From Xenococcaceae cyanobacterium MO_167.B27 (GTDB taxonomy: Bacteria; Cyanobacteriota; Cyanobacteriia; Cyanobacteriales; Xenococcaceae): a stretch of 64,000 bases of DNA. Made by a program: the position numbers and the translations under genes. The DNA lies in assembly GCA_030065935.1 (NCBI GenBank), contig JASJCP010000007.1:38538-102537 (forward strand). The letters are read 5' to 3'. This document shows positions 8,648 through 18,590 of the stretch, piece by piece (positions within the stretch are counted from its first letter, which is position 1; each line of letters starts with the position of its first letter). Below the pieces are notes generated by a model. The model searched no databases and was not told the DNA's origin. It saw only the letters and a program-made list of their open reading frames with translations.

Positions 8648-9454
8648 TTACTTATCCTGTTTGTTATCCAAACCAGCGAAATCAAATAATTCCCTATCTG
8701 CTAACTGAGAAGGGGAGATATTTTGAATACTGCGAAATAGACTATCTGTTCTGCCTGGATTTTCTTTTTCCCAAGTCTGTAACATTTCCTTGATTTTAGC
8801 CCGTTGTAAATTTTCTTGTGAACCACAAAGATTACAGGGAATAATGGGAAAATTTCGCGCATTAGCGTAGCGTTGAATGTCTTTTTCGGGGCAATAAGCT
8901 AGGGGACGAATTACAATATGTTTTTGGTCATCGGTGAGGAGCTTGGGGGGCATAGCTTTGATTCTTCCCCCATGAAACATATTGAGAAATAAAGTCTCTA
9001 CAATATCATCTCGATGATGACCCAAGGCAATTTTAGTTGCTCCCTCTTCGGTGGCGACTCGATATAAAATACCACGACGCAGACGAGAACATAAACCACA
9101 GAAAGTTTTACCTTCAGGAATTACCCTAGTCACAATGCTGTAGGTATCTTCTTCTACGATGCGATAGGAAATACCTAAAGATGATAGGTATTCTGGTAGG
9201 ACATTTTCGGGAAATCCTGGCTGTTTTTGATCTAGGTTGACTGCTAAAATTTCAAAGTTAATGGGCGCACTACGTTGCAGACTCAGAAGCAGATCGAGCA
9301 TAGTATAGGAGTCTTTTCCTCCTGAAAGACAGACCATAACGCGATCGCCTTCTTGAATCATATTATAGTCGTAAATGGCTTTACCAACTAAACCCCGCAT
9401 ACGGGCTTGTAATTTCTTAAAATTTTTAGAAGTACGCTCTTTAGTTGCTTCCAT
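8648..9454 (-). CDS. ttcA: tRNA 2-thiocytidine(32) synthetase TtcA
   Basis: 268 aa. PP-loop motif [14 protein letters not shown] at about residues 43-56 binds ATP. Two Cys pairs, [11 protein letters not shown] and CNLCGSQ, are where TtcA binds its Fe-S cluster. [13 protein letters not shown] is a further family signature. TtcA thiolates C32 in the anticodon loop of certain tRNAs. The gene lies 29 nt downstream of dnaJ on the same strand. Confidence 0.9.
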   Translation of the reverse strand: MEATKERTSKNFKKLQARMRGLVGKAIYDYNMIQEGDRVMVCLSGGKDSYTMLDLLLSLQRSAPINFEILAVNLDQKQPGFPENVLPEYLSSLGISYRIVEEDTYSIVTRVIPEGKTFCGLCSRLRRGILYRVATEEGATKIALGHHRDDIVETLFLNMFHGGRIKAMPPKLLTDDQKHIVIRPLAYCPEKDIQRYANARNFPIIPCNLCGSQENLQRAKIKEMLQTWEKENPGRTDSLFRSIQNISPSQLADRELFDFAGLDNKQDK

Positions 9455-9483
9455 TGCCTAATTTTGGGCTAATATAACGAAAA

Positions 9484-10392
9484 TTATAAACTTTTAATTA
9501 AATTTTGACGAGGTTTAAAGGTTTCTATCTCTTGGATTTTTTCGTATAGTATTTTTTCTTCTTCGGTAATTTCTTTAGGAGTGAGAATAGAAATTTCGAC
9601 TAATTGATCTCCGCGATCGCCGTTACGGTCAGGATAACCTTTATTTGCTAAACGCAGTCTTTGACCTGAACGAACCCCCGAGGGGAGGGTCATTTTTACC
9701 AAACCATCAATGGTGGGAACTTCGATCGCTCCTCCTAGTACGGCTTCAATGGGAGTGATGGGAACAGTGCAATAGATATCGTTTCCTTGAACATCAAAGA
9801 AGGGGTGACGGGCTACAGTAATCTTAAGATAGAGATCGCCCCCATCTAGTCCTTGTCCTCGGAGGCGAATACGCTGACCATTAAACATTGCAGGAGGCAT
9901 ATCTACTTCCAGCGATCGCCCGTCTTCGAGACGGATTCTTTCTCTACCACCTTTATAAGCTTTGCTGAGAGGAAGGGTTAATTTAGCTTCGATATCCCGC
10001 CCAGGAGGACGAGAGACGATTCTTTCTCTTCTGGTAGTCCCTGGGCGGTAATTTTGGGTTTCTACCCGTACACGGGGGCGTTCTGTGGTGGTAGCGGTTT
10101 GGCTTCTGGGGGGTGGTGAACTGCGACTAAAAGGATCAAATGGATTGTATTTGTTGTTAGTCTTTCTACCCCGAATTTGGTTTACTTGGTCGTATTCTAA
10201 TCTTTTGGTGGCATCAGAAAGAACTTCGTAAGCTTCGTTGATGTCTTTAAATTTTTCTTCGGCAATTTTATTTCCTGGGTTGCGGTCAGGATGATACCTT
10301 CTAGCTAGAGAGCGATAAGCCCTTTTAATGTCTTCGCTAGAAGCTTTTTTGGTAACACCTAAGATTTCATAATAATTCCGCAAGTTTTGCAT
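9484..10392 (-). CDS. dnaJ: DnaJ-type co-chaperone without zinc finger
   Basis: 302 aa. An N-terminal J domain with the HPD motif ([11 protein letters not shown], residues about 32-42) is followed by a G/F-type and Ser/Arg-rich linker and then the two peptide-binding C-terminal domains. The Cys-rich zinc finger of classical DnaJ is absent, making this a type II (CbpA-like) J protein. It lies 83 nt after dnaK and would stimulate that partner's ATPase. The linkage resembles dnaK3-dnaJ of Synechocystis. ttcA follows closely and may be on the same transcript. Confidence 0.88.
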   Translation of the reverse strand: MQNLRNYYEILGVTKKASSEDIKRAYRSLARRYHPDRNPGNKIAEEKFKDINEAYEVLSDATKRLEYDQVNQIRGRKTNNKYNPFDPFSRSSPPPRSQTATTTERPRVRVETQNYRPGTTRRERIVSRPPGRDIEAKLTLPLSKAYKGGRERIRLEDGRSLEVDMPPAMFNGQRIRLRGQGLDGGDLYLKITVARHPFFDVQGNDIYCTVPITPIEAVLGGAIEVPTIDGLVKMTLPSGVRSGQRLRLANKGYPDRNGDRGDQLVEISILTPKEITEEEKILYEKIQEIETFKPRQNLIKSL

Positions 10393-10475
10393 CTTACAGT
10401 TTTCAGTTATCGGTTATCAGTTATTAATGGCGTATTTTTAGTTTGATCCGAAATCGGGAAATATTATTTGCCGTT

Positions 10476-12857
10476 TTAGAACCATTCATCATCATCGTCA
10501 TCCCAGTCATTTTGATAGGGAATTCTCCGAGAGCGATCGCTACTTTTATAGTAACGCTGTTCTACACCATCTCTTGAATTGGGATATCTCGACGGAGGGC
10601 TTTCTCCTCTTCCTGAAGTGCGCGGAGGTTCTCCGTAACTATCTTGGGGATAATCCGCTCTACGGCGAGTTTCCCCATAATCATCAGAGTAACTATCCCT
10701 GTAACCATTTCTTCTCGGGGTATTTCTAGGATTATCTTGGGAATAATCCCCTGTACGACGTGGTTCTTGGTAACTATCTTGAGAATAATCCCCTGTACGA
10801 CGTGGTTCTCTATAATCATCAGAATAACTATCCCGATAACCGTTATTTCTGGGAGAAGCCCCGTAATCTTGTTGATAAGCTCCACTGCTTCTGGGGTCTT
10901 CTTCATAGGGAGAATAACTGTAGTTATCCCGATAATCTCTCTGACGAGAGTCATAGGTATAGTCGTCGTCTATTCTGTCATCTTCATCACCAAGGAAAGT
11001 CTTACGAATTGCACCAAAGAAATCATCATCATCTTCTTCTTCATACTGCAATCTTACTTCTCGGTTGAGTTCGTAGAGAATATCTTGCAAATCTGCTTGC
11101 GCTCTGTCTAAAGTGCGCTCATCGTCTTTTTGCAAGCTATCAAGGATTTCTTCACACAAAACATCAATGCGACGACGATAATAGCTAGCGAACTGACTAC
11201 CAAAATCAAGAGTTACTTCTTTGAGTCTGCGCTGTGCTTGATCTGTTAAAGCTTTAGCTCCATTGCGTTTTTCGACTCTTTCCCTTCTTGAGCGGTCTTG
11301 TTCTGCAAATTGTTCTGCATCTTTGATCATGCGATTGATGTCGGTGTCACTGAGATTAGAAGCTCCTTGAACTGTAATTCCTTGTTCTCGACCAGTGGTT
11401 TTATCCCTCGCTGTAACTTGCAAAATTCCGTTAGCATCAATATCAAAGGAAACTTGAATTTGGGGTACTCCTCTAGGAGCGGGGGGAATTCCTGTTAGTT
11501 TAAATCTACCTAGAGATTTATTCCCCGATGCCATTTCCCTTTCCCCTTGTAGGACGTGAATTTCTACTACTGTTTGATTATTTTCCCCTGTGGAGAAAGT
11601 ATCAGAGCGTCTTACGGGTATTGTGGTGTTGCGAGGAAGTAGTTTTTTCATCACTCCCCCAATAGTTTCTAGTCCCATAGACAGGGGAGTAACATCTAGT
11701 AAGAGGATATCCTTAACTTCGTTGGTTAAAATTCCTGCTTGAATTGCTGCGCCGATAGCTACAACTTCATCGGGGTTTACATTTTGGTTGGGTTCGAGGT
11801 CGATATAGCTACGTACTAAATCTTGTACCATAGGAATTCTTGTTGAACCCCCTACCAGGACTACTTCATCAATGTCCATCGGATTAATTCCCGCATCAGA
11901 AATAGCTCGTTTTAGAGGACGACGCAAACGGGATACTAAGTCTCCACAGAGTTCTTCAAATTTAGCGCGGTCTAGTCTGGTTTCTATGTGTTTGGGACCA
12001 TTTTCATCTGCTGCAATGAAAGGTAAATTAATGTCTGTAACTGCCACTCCCGAAAGCTCGATTTTGGCTTTTTCGGCTGCTTCTGTCAGACGTTGTAGAG
12101 ATTGACGCTCTTTTCTGAGATCGACTTTTTCTTGTTCGAAAAATTCTTCTGCTAACCAATTAACAATTCTTTGGTCGAAGTCATTTCCTCCCAATTGAGT
12201 GTCTCCACTGGTAGCTCTGACTTCAAATACTCCGTCACCAACTTCTAATATGGAAACATCAAAAGTTCCCCCACCAAGGTCAAAGACCATAATAGTTTGA
12301 GGTCTTTTACGGTCTAAACCATAAGCTAAAGCTGCTGCGGTGGGTTCGTTGATAATTCTCAGAACATCTAATCCTGCAATTCTCCCTGCGTCTCTAGTGG
12401 CTTGTCTTTGAGAATCATTAAAATAAGCAGGTACGGTAATTACTGCACCTGTGACGTTTTCTCCTAAATATCTTTCTGCTTCTTCGGTTAATTTTCGCAG
12501 AATCATCGCGGATATTTCTTCTGGGGCGAATTCTTTTTTGAGACGAGGACAGCGAATTTTGATATTACCAATTTCATCCCGTCTAATAGTGTAAGGGACT
12601 TTTTTTGATTCGGGTTGCAACTCACTGTATTTGCGCCCCATATATCTTTTGATGCCATAAAAGGTGTTTTGGGGGTTTAGTACGGCTTGTCGTCTCGCTA
12701 GTTGTCCTACTACTAACTCTTCATCTTTACTAAAACCTACTACAGAGGGTGTGGTACGCATTCCTTCTGCATTAGCAATGACAACGGGTTTTCCCCCTTC
12801 CATGACGGCGACGACAGAATTAGTTGTTCCTAAGTCGATGCCTACTACTTTTCCCAT
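10476..12857 (-). CDS. dnaK: Hsp70 chaperone DnaK (DnaK3-like, long charged tail)
   Basis: 793 aa, about 150 longer than classical DnaK. Nucleotide-binding signatures are all present: [13 protein letters not shown] at the start, [13 protein letters not shown] near 190, and [14 protein letters not shown] near 330. The substrate-binding domain follows to about residue 600. The last 180 residues are unusual: an acidic stretch, then Tyr/Arg/Asp-rich near-repeats of the type [14 protein letters not shown], ending in DDDDDEWF. Such tails occur in cyanobacterial DnaK3, which has been linked to thylakoid membranes and polysomes. The repeats are also visible at DNA level (about 10660-10860). dnaJ follows directly. 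Confidence 0.9.
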   Translation of the reverse strand: MGKVVGIDLGTTNSVVAVMEGGKPVVIANAEGMRTTPSVVGFSKDEELVVGQLARRQAVLNPQNTFYGIKRYMGRKYSELQPESKKVPYTIRRDEIGNIKIRCPRLKKEFAPEEISAMILRKLTEEAERYLGENVTGAVITVPAYFNDSQRQATRDAGRIAGLDVLRIINEPTAAALAYGLDRKRPQTIMVFDLGGGTFDVSILEVGDGVFEVRATSGDTQLGGNDFDQRIVNWLAEEFFEQEKVDLRKERQSLQRLTEAAEKAKIELSGVAVTDINLPFIAADENGPKHIETRLDRAKFEELCGDLVSRLRRPLKRAISDAGINPMDIDEVVLVGGSTRIPMVQDLVRSYIDLEPNQNVNPDEVVAIGAAIQAGILTNEVKDILLLDVTPLSMGLETIGGVMKKLLPRNTTIPVRRSDTFSTGENNQTVVEIHVLQGEREMASGNKSLGRFKLTGIPPAPRGVPQIQVSFDIDANGILQVTARDKTTGREQGITVQGASNLSDTDINRMIKDAEQFAEQDRSRRERVEKRNGAKALTDQAQRRLKEVTLDFGSQFASYYRRRIDVLCEEILDSLQKDDERTLDRAQADLQDILYELNREVRLQYEEEDDDDFFGAIRKTFLGDEDDRIDDDYTYDSRQRDYRDNYSYSPYEEDPRSSGAYQQDYGASPRNNGYRDSYSDDYREPRRTGDYSQDSYQEPRRTGDYSQDNPRNTPRRNGYRDSYSDDYGETRRRADYPQDSYGEPPRTSGRGESPPSRYPNSRDGVEQRYYKSSDRSRRIPYQNDWDDDDDEWF

Positions 12858-13314
12858 GGGTTTAACCGTCTCCTAATACTTTCCCCGCTAGTTGTTGTTT
12901 TAAACTTAACTTTCTTTATCTTAGAGTAACTCATAAGAGTCAAATTTATCGGCTATGGGGGTTTACCAGAAATTAGCTTCTGTCTAATTTAAACTAGTTT
13001 ATCCATACAGTGGGCTACTTTTTTGGTAAAGTTCCCTAAATTGTATTTTTTTTCAGCAAGATAACCATCTTTTTGACCTATTTCTTGAGTTGCTTTGGGA
13101 TGCTCTAAGAGATATTTGACAGCTTTTGACCTCTCTACGTCTTAATAAGAGCCTGGATTTTGTACTCTTAGAGTAGTGAAAACTCGATAAATCGACGTTT
13201 TCTTTCAAGAAAGTCAACAGAAGATTCCTAACACCCTTGGTTAGATAAAATATCTAACTGTGGCGTTACGTCTTACTTGAACCTTGAAGATTTTAGGTAT
13301 CATCAGGCTTAATT

Positions 13315-13445
13315 ACTTCTCAATGCAACCCTTGCTTCTTCAATTGTCAAGGCTGCTGCTGTGATTATTGAATCTATTTTTAAACACTCCCTAATAACAC
13401 TTTGCTTACGATTTGATAGTCTAGCAATTAAGTAGCATTATTTTG
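13315..13445 (-). pseudogene. Short stop-bounded protein fragment
   Basis: On the minus strand a 43-codon open frame lies between two stop codons and reads ARLSNRKQSVIRECLK followed by an Ala/Glu-rich helix ending in ARVALRSN. It has no ATG, GTG or TTG start in a sensible place. The composition is protein-like, so it may be the tail of a degraded gene, but I do not recognise the family. Chance cannot be excluded. Confidence 0.2.
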
Positions 13446-13539
13446 GAGTAAAACGTAGCCAAACTAGATATTCCCGACATTTGTTTGGGGTAAGCTCCTA
13501 ATATTCCTGAATAAATCCAGAGAAAACTATAGCCGTTAA

Positions 13540-13930
13540 CTACTGTTTTCTCCTGATTACTGAATTAACAGCTTCTCCTTTTAGGAGTAATGTTAGCTTC
13601 GACAATGCTTTATAGGCTTGGCACTGAGGTCGGTTTTTCTCCTGGGTAAATCAGTTAATGTTCCTCCTCTGACCGCTTAGGGCTAGCGAACCCTATTAAG
13701 GTCATGACCTAAAAAGCGTAGTACCTGGGTACGTCCCTCTGGTGTAGCCGATCCCCCCTTTAGTTCCCCCCTTATTAAGGGAGGTTAGGGGGGATTCCGA
13801 TTAACTACGAATTGCTCAGTTTTAGCGACTACTCATACTGACGAGCTTACCTCCGTTGTTTCTATTTCGTCGGAGTTTCACCGCTAATTGTTAGATCAAC
13901 CGTGCCACTGGACTTATACCAATATTTTAC
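13540..13930 (-). other. Palindrome-rich non-coding segment, possible structured RNA or element end
   Basis: Includes the perfect palindrome AGGTCATGACCT (near 13704), the near-palindrome GTACCTGGGTAC, the long C/G hairpin at 13751-13794, and CTCCG...CGGAG type arms around 13848-13880. On the minus strand the right part reads GGCACGGTTGATC ... GCGGTGAAACTCCGACG, then GAGTAGTCGCTAAAACTGAG. This style resembles the conserved 3' ends of IS200/IS605-type elements in cyanobacteria, but no tnpA or tnpB is left. I looked for and did not find the hallmarks of tmRNA or RNase P RNA. Confidence 0.25.
13751..13794. repeat. C/G-rich hairpin repeat
   Basis: ATCCCCCCTTTAGTTCCCC is followed by an imperfect complement ending GGTTAGGGGGGAT. 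A related shorter perfect hairpin (CCCCCCTTAATAAGGGGGG) is at 50381-50399. These are dispersed hairpins of the kind common in cyanobacterial genomes. Confidence 0.6.
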
Positions 13931-14051
13931 AGGAGTTGAAAGCCTTGTTTCATAAAAATTTGATGTCGAAAATGTATAGGAGATAAGTTACAAGTTAATT
14001 TTAGTAATAGTTTCATTTATTATCTGGAGTTTCTAGTTAATTTTAAAACTT

Positions 14052-14831
14052 ATGCGCTATTTTAATATCTTAGGCTTGTTTTGGCAGACTGCGATCGCTG
14101 CTGAATTGGAATATCGACTCAATTTTGCGATCGCAGTTTTCACCAGTATCGCCAATTTAATGGGAAGTATCTTTAGCTTATTTCTGTTTTATCGTACTGG
14201 TTATACTTTCAGTGGTTGGAGTTGGGATGAAGCCATAATTGTTTTAGGAATATTTACTCTTTTACAAGGGTTTTCTGCAACTTTTTTAGTACCTAATCTC
14301 AACCGTATTGTAGAACAAATAGAAAGGGGAACACTGGATTTTGTGTTACTCAAACCTATAAATAGTCAATTTTGGCTATCCACTAGAGTTATATCACCTT
14401 GGGGATTTCCTGACTTGATATTCGGCATTCTTTTGATTATTTATACAGGAACAAAATTAGAATTATCTTGGCAAAATTATTTACTTAGTGCTGTTCCTCT
14501 TGGGTTTGGTTTTATCATGCTTTATAGTCTCTGGTTTATCTTGGGTACTACTAGCATTTGGTTTGTCAAAACCTACAATATTACAGAAGTTTTGCGAGGA
14601 TTGTTGGAAGCTGGTAAAAATCCTATTGTTGCTTATCCTACTGTGTATCGTTTCTTTTTTACTTTTATTGTTCCTGTGGCGTTTCTCACTACTGTACCAG
14701 CAGAAGTGATGTTGGGACGTACTCAAATAAGTTGGATATTGGGTTCGGGAATCTTGGCTGTTATTGCTTTTATTATTTCTATCTTTTTCTGGCGGTTTGC
14801 TCTAAGATTTTATACTAGTGCTTCTAGTTAG
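14052..14831 (+). CDS. ABC-2 family (DUF990-type) transporter permease
   Basis: 259 aa with about six hydrophobic segments. The opening MRYFNILGLFWQTAIAAELE, the loop IERGTLDFVLLKPINSQFW and the segment SIWFVKTYNITEV are typical of ABC-2/DUF990 permeases. In such systems two permeases and one ATPase form an exporter. No ATPase or partner permease is adjacent in this window, so the partners must be encoded elsewhere. The substrate is unknown. The start is supported by an AT-rich upstream region and the family's usual N-terminus. Confidence 0.8.
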   Translation: MRYFNILGLFWQTAIAAELEYRLNFAIAVFTSIANLMGSIFSLFLFYRTGYTFSGWSWDEAIIVLGIFTLLQGFSATFLVPNLNRIVEQIERGTLDFVLLKPINSQFWLSTRVISPWGFPDLIFGILLIIYTGTKLELSWQNYLLSAVPLGFGFIMLYSLWFILGTTSIWFVKTYNITEVLRGLLEAGKNPIVAYPTVYRFFFTFIVPVAFLTTVPAEVMLGRTQISWILGSGILAVIAFIISIFFWRFALRFYTSASS

Positions 14832-15203
14832 AATATTTTGTTTTGTTGATGCCTAAATTTACATTATCCTGAATTTAACTAAATCTTATGCACTAGTCCC
14901 AGAGAGATTGGAGAGGGCAAAGATTTTTTGTCGTGCCGATTGTTTCAGTTTTGAAGTTTTTTTAGTTTCGCGCCAAGTCGCCAATAATTGTTAGATTAAA
15001 GCAATTGACTGGAGCAAAATTAAACCTGAAAAAAGCATCATAAATTTAAGAGATAACAAGTCAACTTGATTAGCGCGGACATCATAATCTTGGGAAAAAG
15101 GGAATAGGCACTTTTGAAATAGGAAGTTAATATAAAATGTCTTAATTTTGGCTTCGACTGCTATACAATATATTTTATCAAGAATTAATAATTAACAAAA
15201 ATA
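14832..15203. other. Intergenic region upstream of egtC
   Basis: 372 bases with no gene seen. AT-rich toward the right, where the egtC promoter would lie. No strong hairpin or repeat noticed. Confidence 0.5.
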
Positions 15204-15995
15204 ATGTGTCGTTTATTAGCATATATCGGTTCAAAAATTCAGTTAGATACACTACTATATAAACCAGAACATTCTTTAATTACTCAAAGTTATCAACCTC
15301 AAGAAATGACAGCAGGGATACTTAATGCTGATGGTTTTGGTTTGGGTTGGTATCATTCAGATAAACAAGATTTACCTTATACCTATAAACATACTTTACC
15401 AATTTGGAGCGATATAAATCTTCATCAATTAGCCCGTTATGCTGAGTCTAAATGTTTTTTAGGCTATGTTCGTAGTGCTACCCCTGGTTTACCTGTTGAT
15501 TTGGTTAACTGTCAGCCATTCACTGACCAAAATTTAATGTTTATTCATAATGGTTATATTGACAAATTTCGCCACACTTTATACCGTCCGATTCGTAATC
15601 TTTTGAATGATTATACTTATCAAGCAATTCATGGTACTACCGATTCTGAACATATCTTTGCTTTAATTATTAATCAGTTACAAAATGACCCTGATTGTAG
15701 TTTAGAAACAGCTTTACAAAATTCAATACTACAGCTTAAAGAATTAGCTGATAAGCATCAAATATATGTTTCTGCTAATATTATCTTATCAGATGGCGAT
15801 CGCCTTATAGCTTCTCGTTTTGCTAATCTCGATCCTCAACCTACATTATATTGGCTAGAGGACGCTCCGATGTATCCTAATGGAGTAATTCTTGCGTCAG
15901 AACCAATGTTTGAGGGAAACTGGAATAGTCTTGCTCAGAGTACTATTATCACAGTAGGAAAAAATCTTGAAGTCAATATCCAATCTATCTGCTAA
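15204..15995 (+). CDS. egtC: Ergothioneine biosynthesis glutamine amidohydrolase EgtC
   Basis: 263 aa. It begins MCRLLAYIG; after Met removal Cys 2 is the N-terminal nucleophile of class II glutamine amidotransferases. DGFGLGWYHSD and FLGYVRSATPG match the family, and FIHNGYIDKF is the conserved loop. In the ergothioneine pathway EgtC removes the gamma-glutamyl group from the EgtB product. The 3' end overlaps the start of egtB by 29 nt, so the two are translationally coupled. The order C then B and the overlap strongly support the call. Confidence 0.85.
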   Translation: MCRLLAYIGSKIQLDTLLYKPEHSLITQSYQPQEMTAGILNADGFGLGWYHSDKQDLPYTYKHTLPIWSDINLHQLARYAESKCFLGYVRSATPGLPVDLVNCQPFTDQNLMFIHNGYIDKFRHTLYRPIRNLLNDYTYQAIHGTTDSEHIFALIINQLQNDPDCSLETALQNSILQLKELADKHQIYVSANIILSDGDRLIASRFANLDPQPTLYWLEDAPMYPNGVILASEPMFEGNWNSLAQSTIITVGKNLEVNIQSIC

Positions 15996-17196
15996 AGAAG
16001 CAATATCCCAGGCTTTAATTAAATGTCGTCAACAAACTTTAGCTTTATTCTCTGATATCAATGAAGATGTTTTCACACAACAATCTCATCCTGATTTTAG
16101 CCCCATAGGATGGCATTTAGGACATATTGCATTTACGGAGGCACAATGGATATTAGAATATCTTGCAGGATATGCAGCTTTATTTCCTGAATACCATAAA
16201 TTATTTGCTGCTGATGGACTACCCAAAGCCCAAAGACAAAATTTACCTGATTTTACTGTTATCAAAGACTATTTAGCTACAGTCAGAAACAAGGTTTTAA
16301 AATATTTAGAATCTGCTCCTATTGAACAGCAATATCGTCTTTGGTGGTGGTTAGTTCAACATGAATGTCAGCATAATGAGACTATAACTTTAGTAAGGCA
16401 ACTCCATAAAGTCAACACAAACAATTTCTACTTAAATCAGTCTAGTATTAAGACAGAAACTTCTAAGATTATTCCTGAGATGGTGGAGATAGAAGCAGGA
16501 GAATTTATCATGGGTAATAATGATATAAACGCTCAAGATAATGAACGTCCTGCTCATAAAATATATTTAGATAGTTATGCCATAGATCGTTATCCTGTTA
16601 CTTGCGGACAATATAAAGAATTCATGCTAGCAGATGGCTATAAAAATTCTCAGTATTGGTCACAAGAAGGTTGGCAATGGTTACAGACTAATCCTATATC
16701 TCAACCTCTATATTGGCAAGATGCTTCCCAATGGGATAATCATCCTGTATGTGGGGTAAATTATTACGAAGCAGAAGCCTATGCTAATTTTGTTGGGAAA
16801 AGATTACCCACTGAAGCAGAATGGGAAAAAGCAGCACAATTTGAAACTAAAGTATTAAGAAACTGGGAGAAAAAACAGTTAGATGCTTTAGATAATCAAG
16901 ATAATAACTTATTCAATACTGTTCCCGTTAATGCTAACTTTGAGACTAAAACTATTTGGGGTTGCTACAGTATGTTAGGTAACGTTTGGGAGTGGACAGC
17001 TTCTTGGTTTATGGGCTATGAAGGCTTTGAATACTATCTCTATCCTGGTTATTCCCAAGTTTATTTTGATAGTCAACATCGAGTATTAAGGGGTGGAAGT
17101 TGGGCGACTCTTCCTTGGGCTTTAAGAAGTAGCTTTCGCAACTGGTATCATCCTTGGGTAAGACAAATTTTTGTTGGTTTTCGTTGTGCTAAGTAA
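15967..17196 (+). CDS. egtB: Ergothioneine biosynthesis sulfoxide synthase EgtB
   Basis: 409 aa. An N-terminal DinB-like domain carries the three iron-binding histidines: H50 in FSPIGWHLGHI and H132 plus H136 in QHECQHNETI. The C-terminal FGE-sulfatase-like domain starts near residue 170 (MVEIEAGEFIMGNND) and ends RGGSWATLPWALRSSFRNWY...FVGFRCAK. EgtB couples hercynine to a thiol donor with oxygen using non-haem iron. No egtD (histidine methyltransferase) is next to it; it may be elsewhere or the gene may serve a related thiol pathway. Start chosen by overlap with egtC. Confidence 0.85.
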   Translation: MKSISNLSAKEAISQALIKCRQQTLALFSDINEDVFTQQSHPDFSPIGWHLGHIAFTEAQWILEYLAGYAALFPEYHKLFAADGLPKAQRQNLPDFTVIKDYLATVRNKVLKYLESAPIEQQYRLWWWLVQHECQHNETITLVRQLHKVNTNNFYLNQSSIKTETSKIIPEMVEIEAGEFIMGNNDINAQDNERPAHKIYLDSYAIDRYPVTCGQYKEFMLADGYKNSQYWSQEGWQWLQTNPISQPLYWQDASQWDNHPVCGVNYYEAEAYANFVGKRLPTEAEWEKAAQFETKVLRNWEKKQLDALDNQDNNLFNTVPVNANFETKTIWGCYSMLGNVWEWTASWFMGYEGFEYYLYPGYSQVYFDSQHRVLRGGSWATLPWALRSSFRNWYHPWVRQIFVGFRCAK

Positions 17197-17270
17197 TAAT
17201 TAATAATTTGCAATTACATCTTTGTTCATCTGCTATGGGCTGTGAATAATATTTAATAAAATACTATCTA

Positions 17271-17525
17271 TCATAACAAAGCATCATAATCATCTTGTGA
17301 GCCTATCCAAAACCAATAATAATCCTCTCCCTTTTTCAAAGCTAATGCTCGATAGTCTTGGGTAATTCTAACTAACCAAAGATTTTTTCCTACCTTCTTA
17401 AAATGTAAAGAGGGGTGATATTGATTATTTTGCCATAGTTGATAAGCTTTCTTCGTTTGCTTCTTAATTTCTGGTGGTAATGCTGCATAAGATTTCCAAA
17501 AATCAGTTGTCGTTAAAGATTTCAT
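17271..17525 (-). CDS. RelE/ParE-type toxin of a type II toxin-antitoxin pair
   Basis: 84 aa. The sequence FWKSYAALPPEIKKQTKKAY, then SLHFKKVGKNLWLVRITQ and YRALALKKGEDYYWFWIGSQ fits the RelE/ParE fold (helical hairpin, then beta-sheet with conserved basic residues). RelE-type proteins cut mRNA at the ribosome; ParE-type proteins poison gyrase. Which applies is not decided. The start overlaps the upstream antitoxin gene by 23 nt. Confidence 0.75.
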   Translation of the reverse strand: MKSLTTTDFWKSYAALPPEIKKQTKKAYQLWQNNQYHPSLHFKKVGKNLWLVRITQDYRALALKKGEDYYWFWIGSQDDYDALL

Positions 17526-17724
17526 TAATATCTTTTACATTATCTTTTGCGATATCTACTTCAGCTTGAGCAATAAGCTTATCTAATTTACCTGATTGCA
17601 AATCTTCTTCTATTTGCTTGTCCCAAATATCATTTATATATTCTTGAAGCCATATAGAAAGTTGACGAATATCCTTTTCTGGTAATTGCTTAATAGCAGT
17701 TTTAATATCTAAATAAGTTGTCAT
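17503..17724 (-). CDS. Antitoxin of the adjacent RelE/ParE-type toxin
   Basis: 73 aa, acidic, beginning MTTYLDIKTAIKQLPEKDIR, with a C-terminal disordered acidic tail. It directly precedes and overlaps the toxin gene, the usual antitoxin-first order. The N-terminal segment resembles small antitoxins that accompany RelE-type toxins in cyanobacteria. Such antitoxins normally repress their own promoter. Confidence 0.65.
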   Translation of the reverse strand: MTTYLDIKTAIKQLPEKDIRQLSIWLQEYINDIWDKQIEEDLQSGKLDKLIAQAEVDIAKDNVKDINEIFNDN

Positions 17725-17804
17725 GGCTTTGAAAAACTGAATGAGTTATTTTAAATTATTTTTACTCTATTAAATTTAATTTGTATTTGATAATCAAGTA
17801 CGAC

Positions 17805-17840
17805 ATCCCCCATTAAGACAGTAAATATTCTGTATGCTTC
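17805..17840 (-). pseudogene. 36-bp fragment of the 3' end of gyrB
   Basis: Positions 17805-17840 match the gyrB coding sequence at 45969-46004 at 33 of 36 bases, including an uninterrupted 24-base block. On the minus strand it encodes RIFTVLMGD, the same peptide as near the GyrB C-terminus. Similarity ends on both sides. It lies in the intergenic gap between the antitoxin promoter and the kinase gene, in the same orientation as gyrB. Confidence 0.7.
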
Positions 17841-17875
17841 CCTTGCTTAATCATCATTACTCTGTCTAAATTTAA

Positions 17876-18430
17876 CTATAGATAATCTTGAAGCATTTTA
17901 AAAATTGCCTCGTAATTAATATGTTTAAAATGAGTAGTATCGAGTTTGAAAGTGCGATCGCAAATATCTAAAATTTCATAGCCTCCTTGCTTCAAGTTCA
18001 ATTCCATTTCTTCATAAATTAAATGATCTACATGACCAGGGTGTCTTTCGCCAGATTCCGCCCTCTGTTTAAATCTTTTCAAAGCCAATGGTATTTCAAC
18101 ATAGCAGTGAATTTGTAATAAATAGCATTGATATGTATCTTTTAATTGCTTCAGTTTCTCAGTATCGGTTTCTGATTTAAAATTGCTTTCAACAATTATT
18201 GAATTACCCGTAGCTAATAATTTTTCTGTAAACAAATAAAGTAAATCATAGCTAGCAGCACCTAGCTTTTTTGACCATTCTCTGTCTGAATATCCTAGAG
18301 AATCATATAGAGATTCTTGAAAATCGTCTCTACCTATAACTGGTAGCGAATAATATTTACCTATCTTCTTGGCTAAAGCTGTTTTACCAGTACAAGAAAA
18401 ACCTGAAACAATAATTAACGTGGGTTTCAT
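17876..18430 (-). CDS. P-loop kinase, zeta-toxin-like AAA family
   Basis: 184 aa. Walker A is GFSCTGKTALAKKIG (residues about 10-24). The following segments (YYSLPVIGRDDFQESL, then SIIVESNFKSETD) and the basic segment LKRFKQRAESGERHPGH match small AAA-33/zeta-like kinases. Zeta toxins phosphorylate UDP-N-acetylglucosamine, but many look-alikes are ordinary small-molecule kinases. No epsilon-type antitoxin is adjacent, so toxin function is not claimed. Confidence 0.7.
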   Translation of the reverse strand: MKPTLIIVSGFSCTGKTALAKKIGKYYSLPVIGRDDFQESLYDSLGYSDREWSKKLGAASYDLLYLFTEKLLATGNSIIVESNFKSETDTEKLKQLKDTYQCYLLQIHCYVEIPLALKRFKQRAESGERHPGHVDHLIYEEMELNLKQGGYEILDICDRTFKLDTTHFKHINYEAIFKMLQDYL

Positions 18431-18590
18431 AATTGATGCTAGTCATTTAAGCAAGGAAGAAAGAGGGCTTGTCAGAAAGTGCGAGTTTGCCGAAATTCAT
18501 AATAGCTTCATATTTATTTGTCGTATCTTTACTGATGTTGTTTGGTTAAGCCTAATTCCACAATTAAGAAAAAAGTCTTATTTCCTATAA

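Larger units (their letters stand above)
12858..14051. other. Long non-coding gap between dnaK and an ABC permease
   Basis: 1.2 kb without an intact gene. The left part should hold the minus-strand dnaK promoter. It contains a short stop-bounded coding-like fragment on the minus strand (about 13315-13445) and a stretch rich in palindromes (13540-13930) that looks like structured RNA or the end of an insertion element. Confidence 0.5.

Noticed and set aside
10562..11111. Open frames opposite or alongside the dnaK tail
   Set aside because: They are alternative frames of the repetitive charged tail; the DnaK frame explains the region.
12858..14051. tmRNA, RNase P RNA or group II intron in the gap
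   Set aside because: I looked on both strands for their hallmark segments and found none; only a vague likeness to an insertion-element end remains.
17876..18430. Zeta toxin with epsilon antitoxin
   Set aside because: The P-loop kinase fits, but no antitoxin gene lies next to it, so only zeta-like kinase is claimed.
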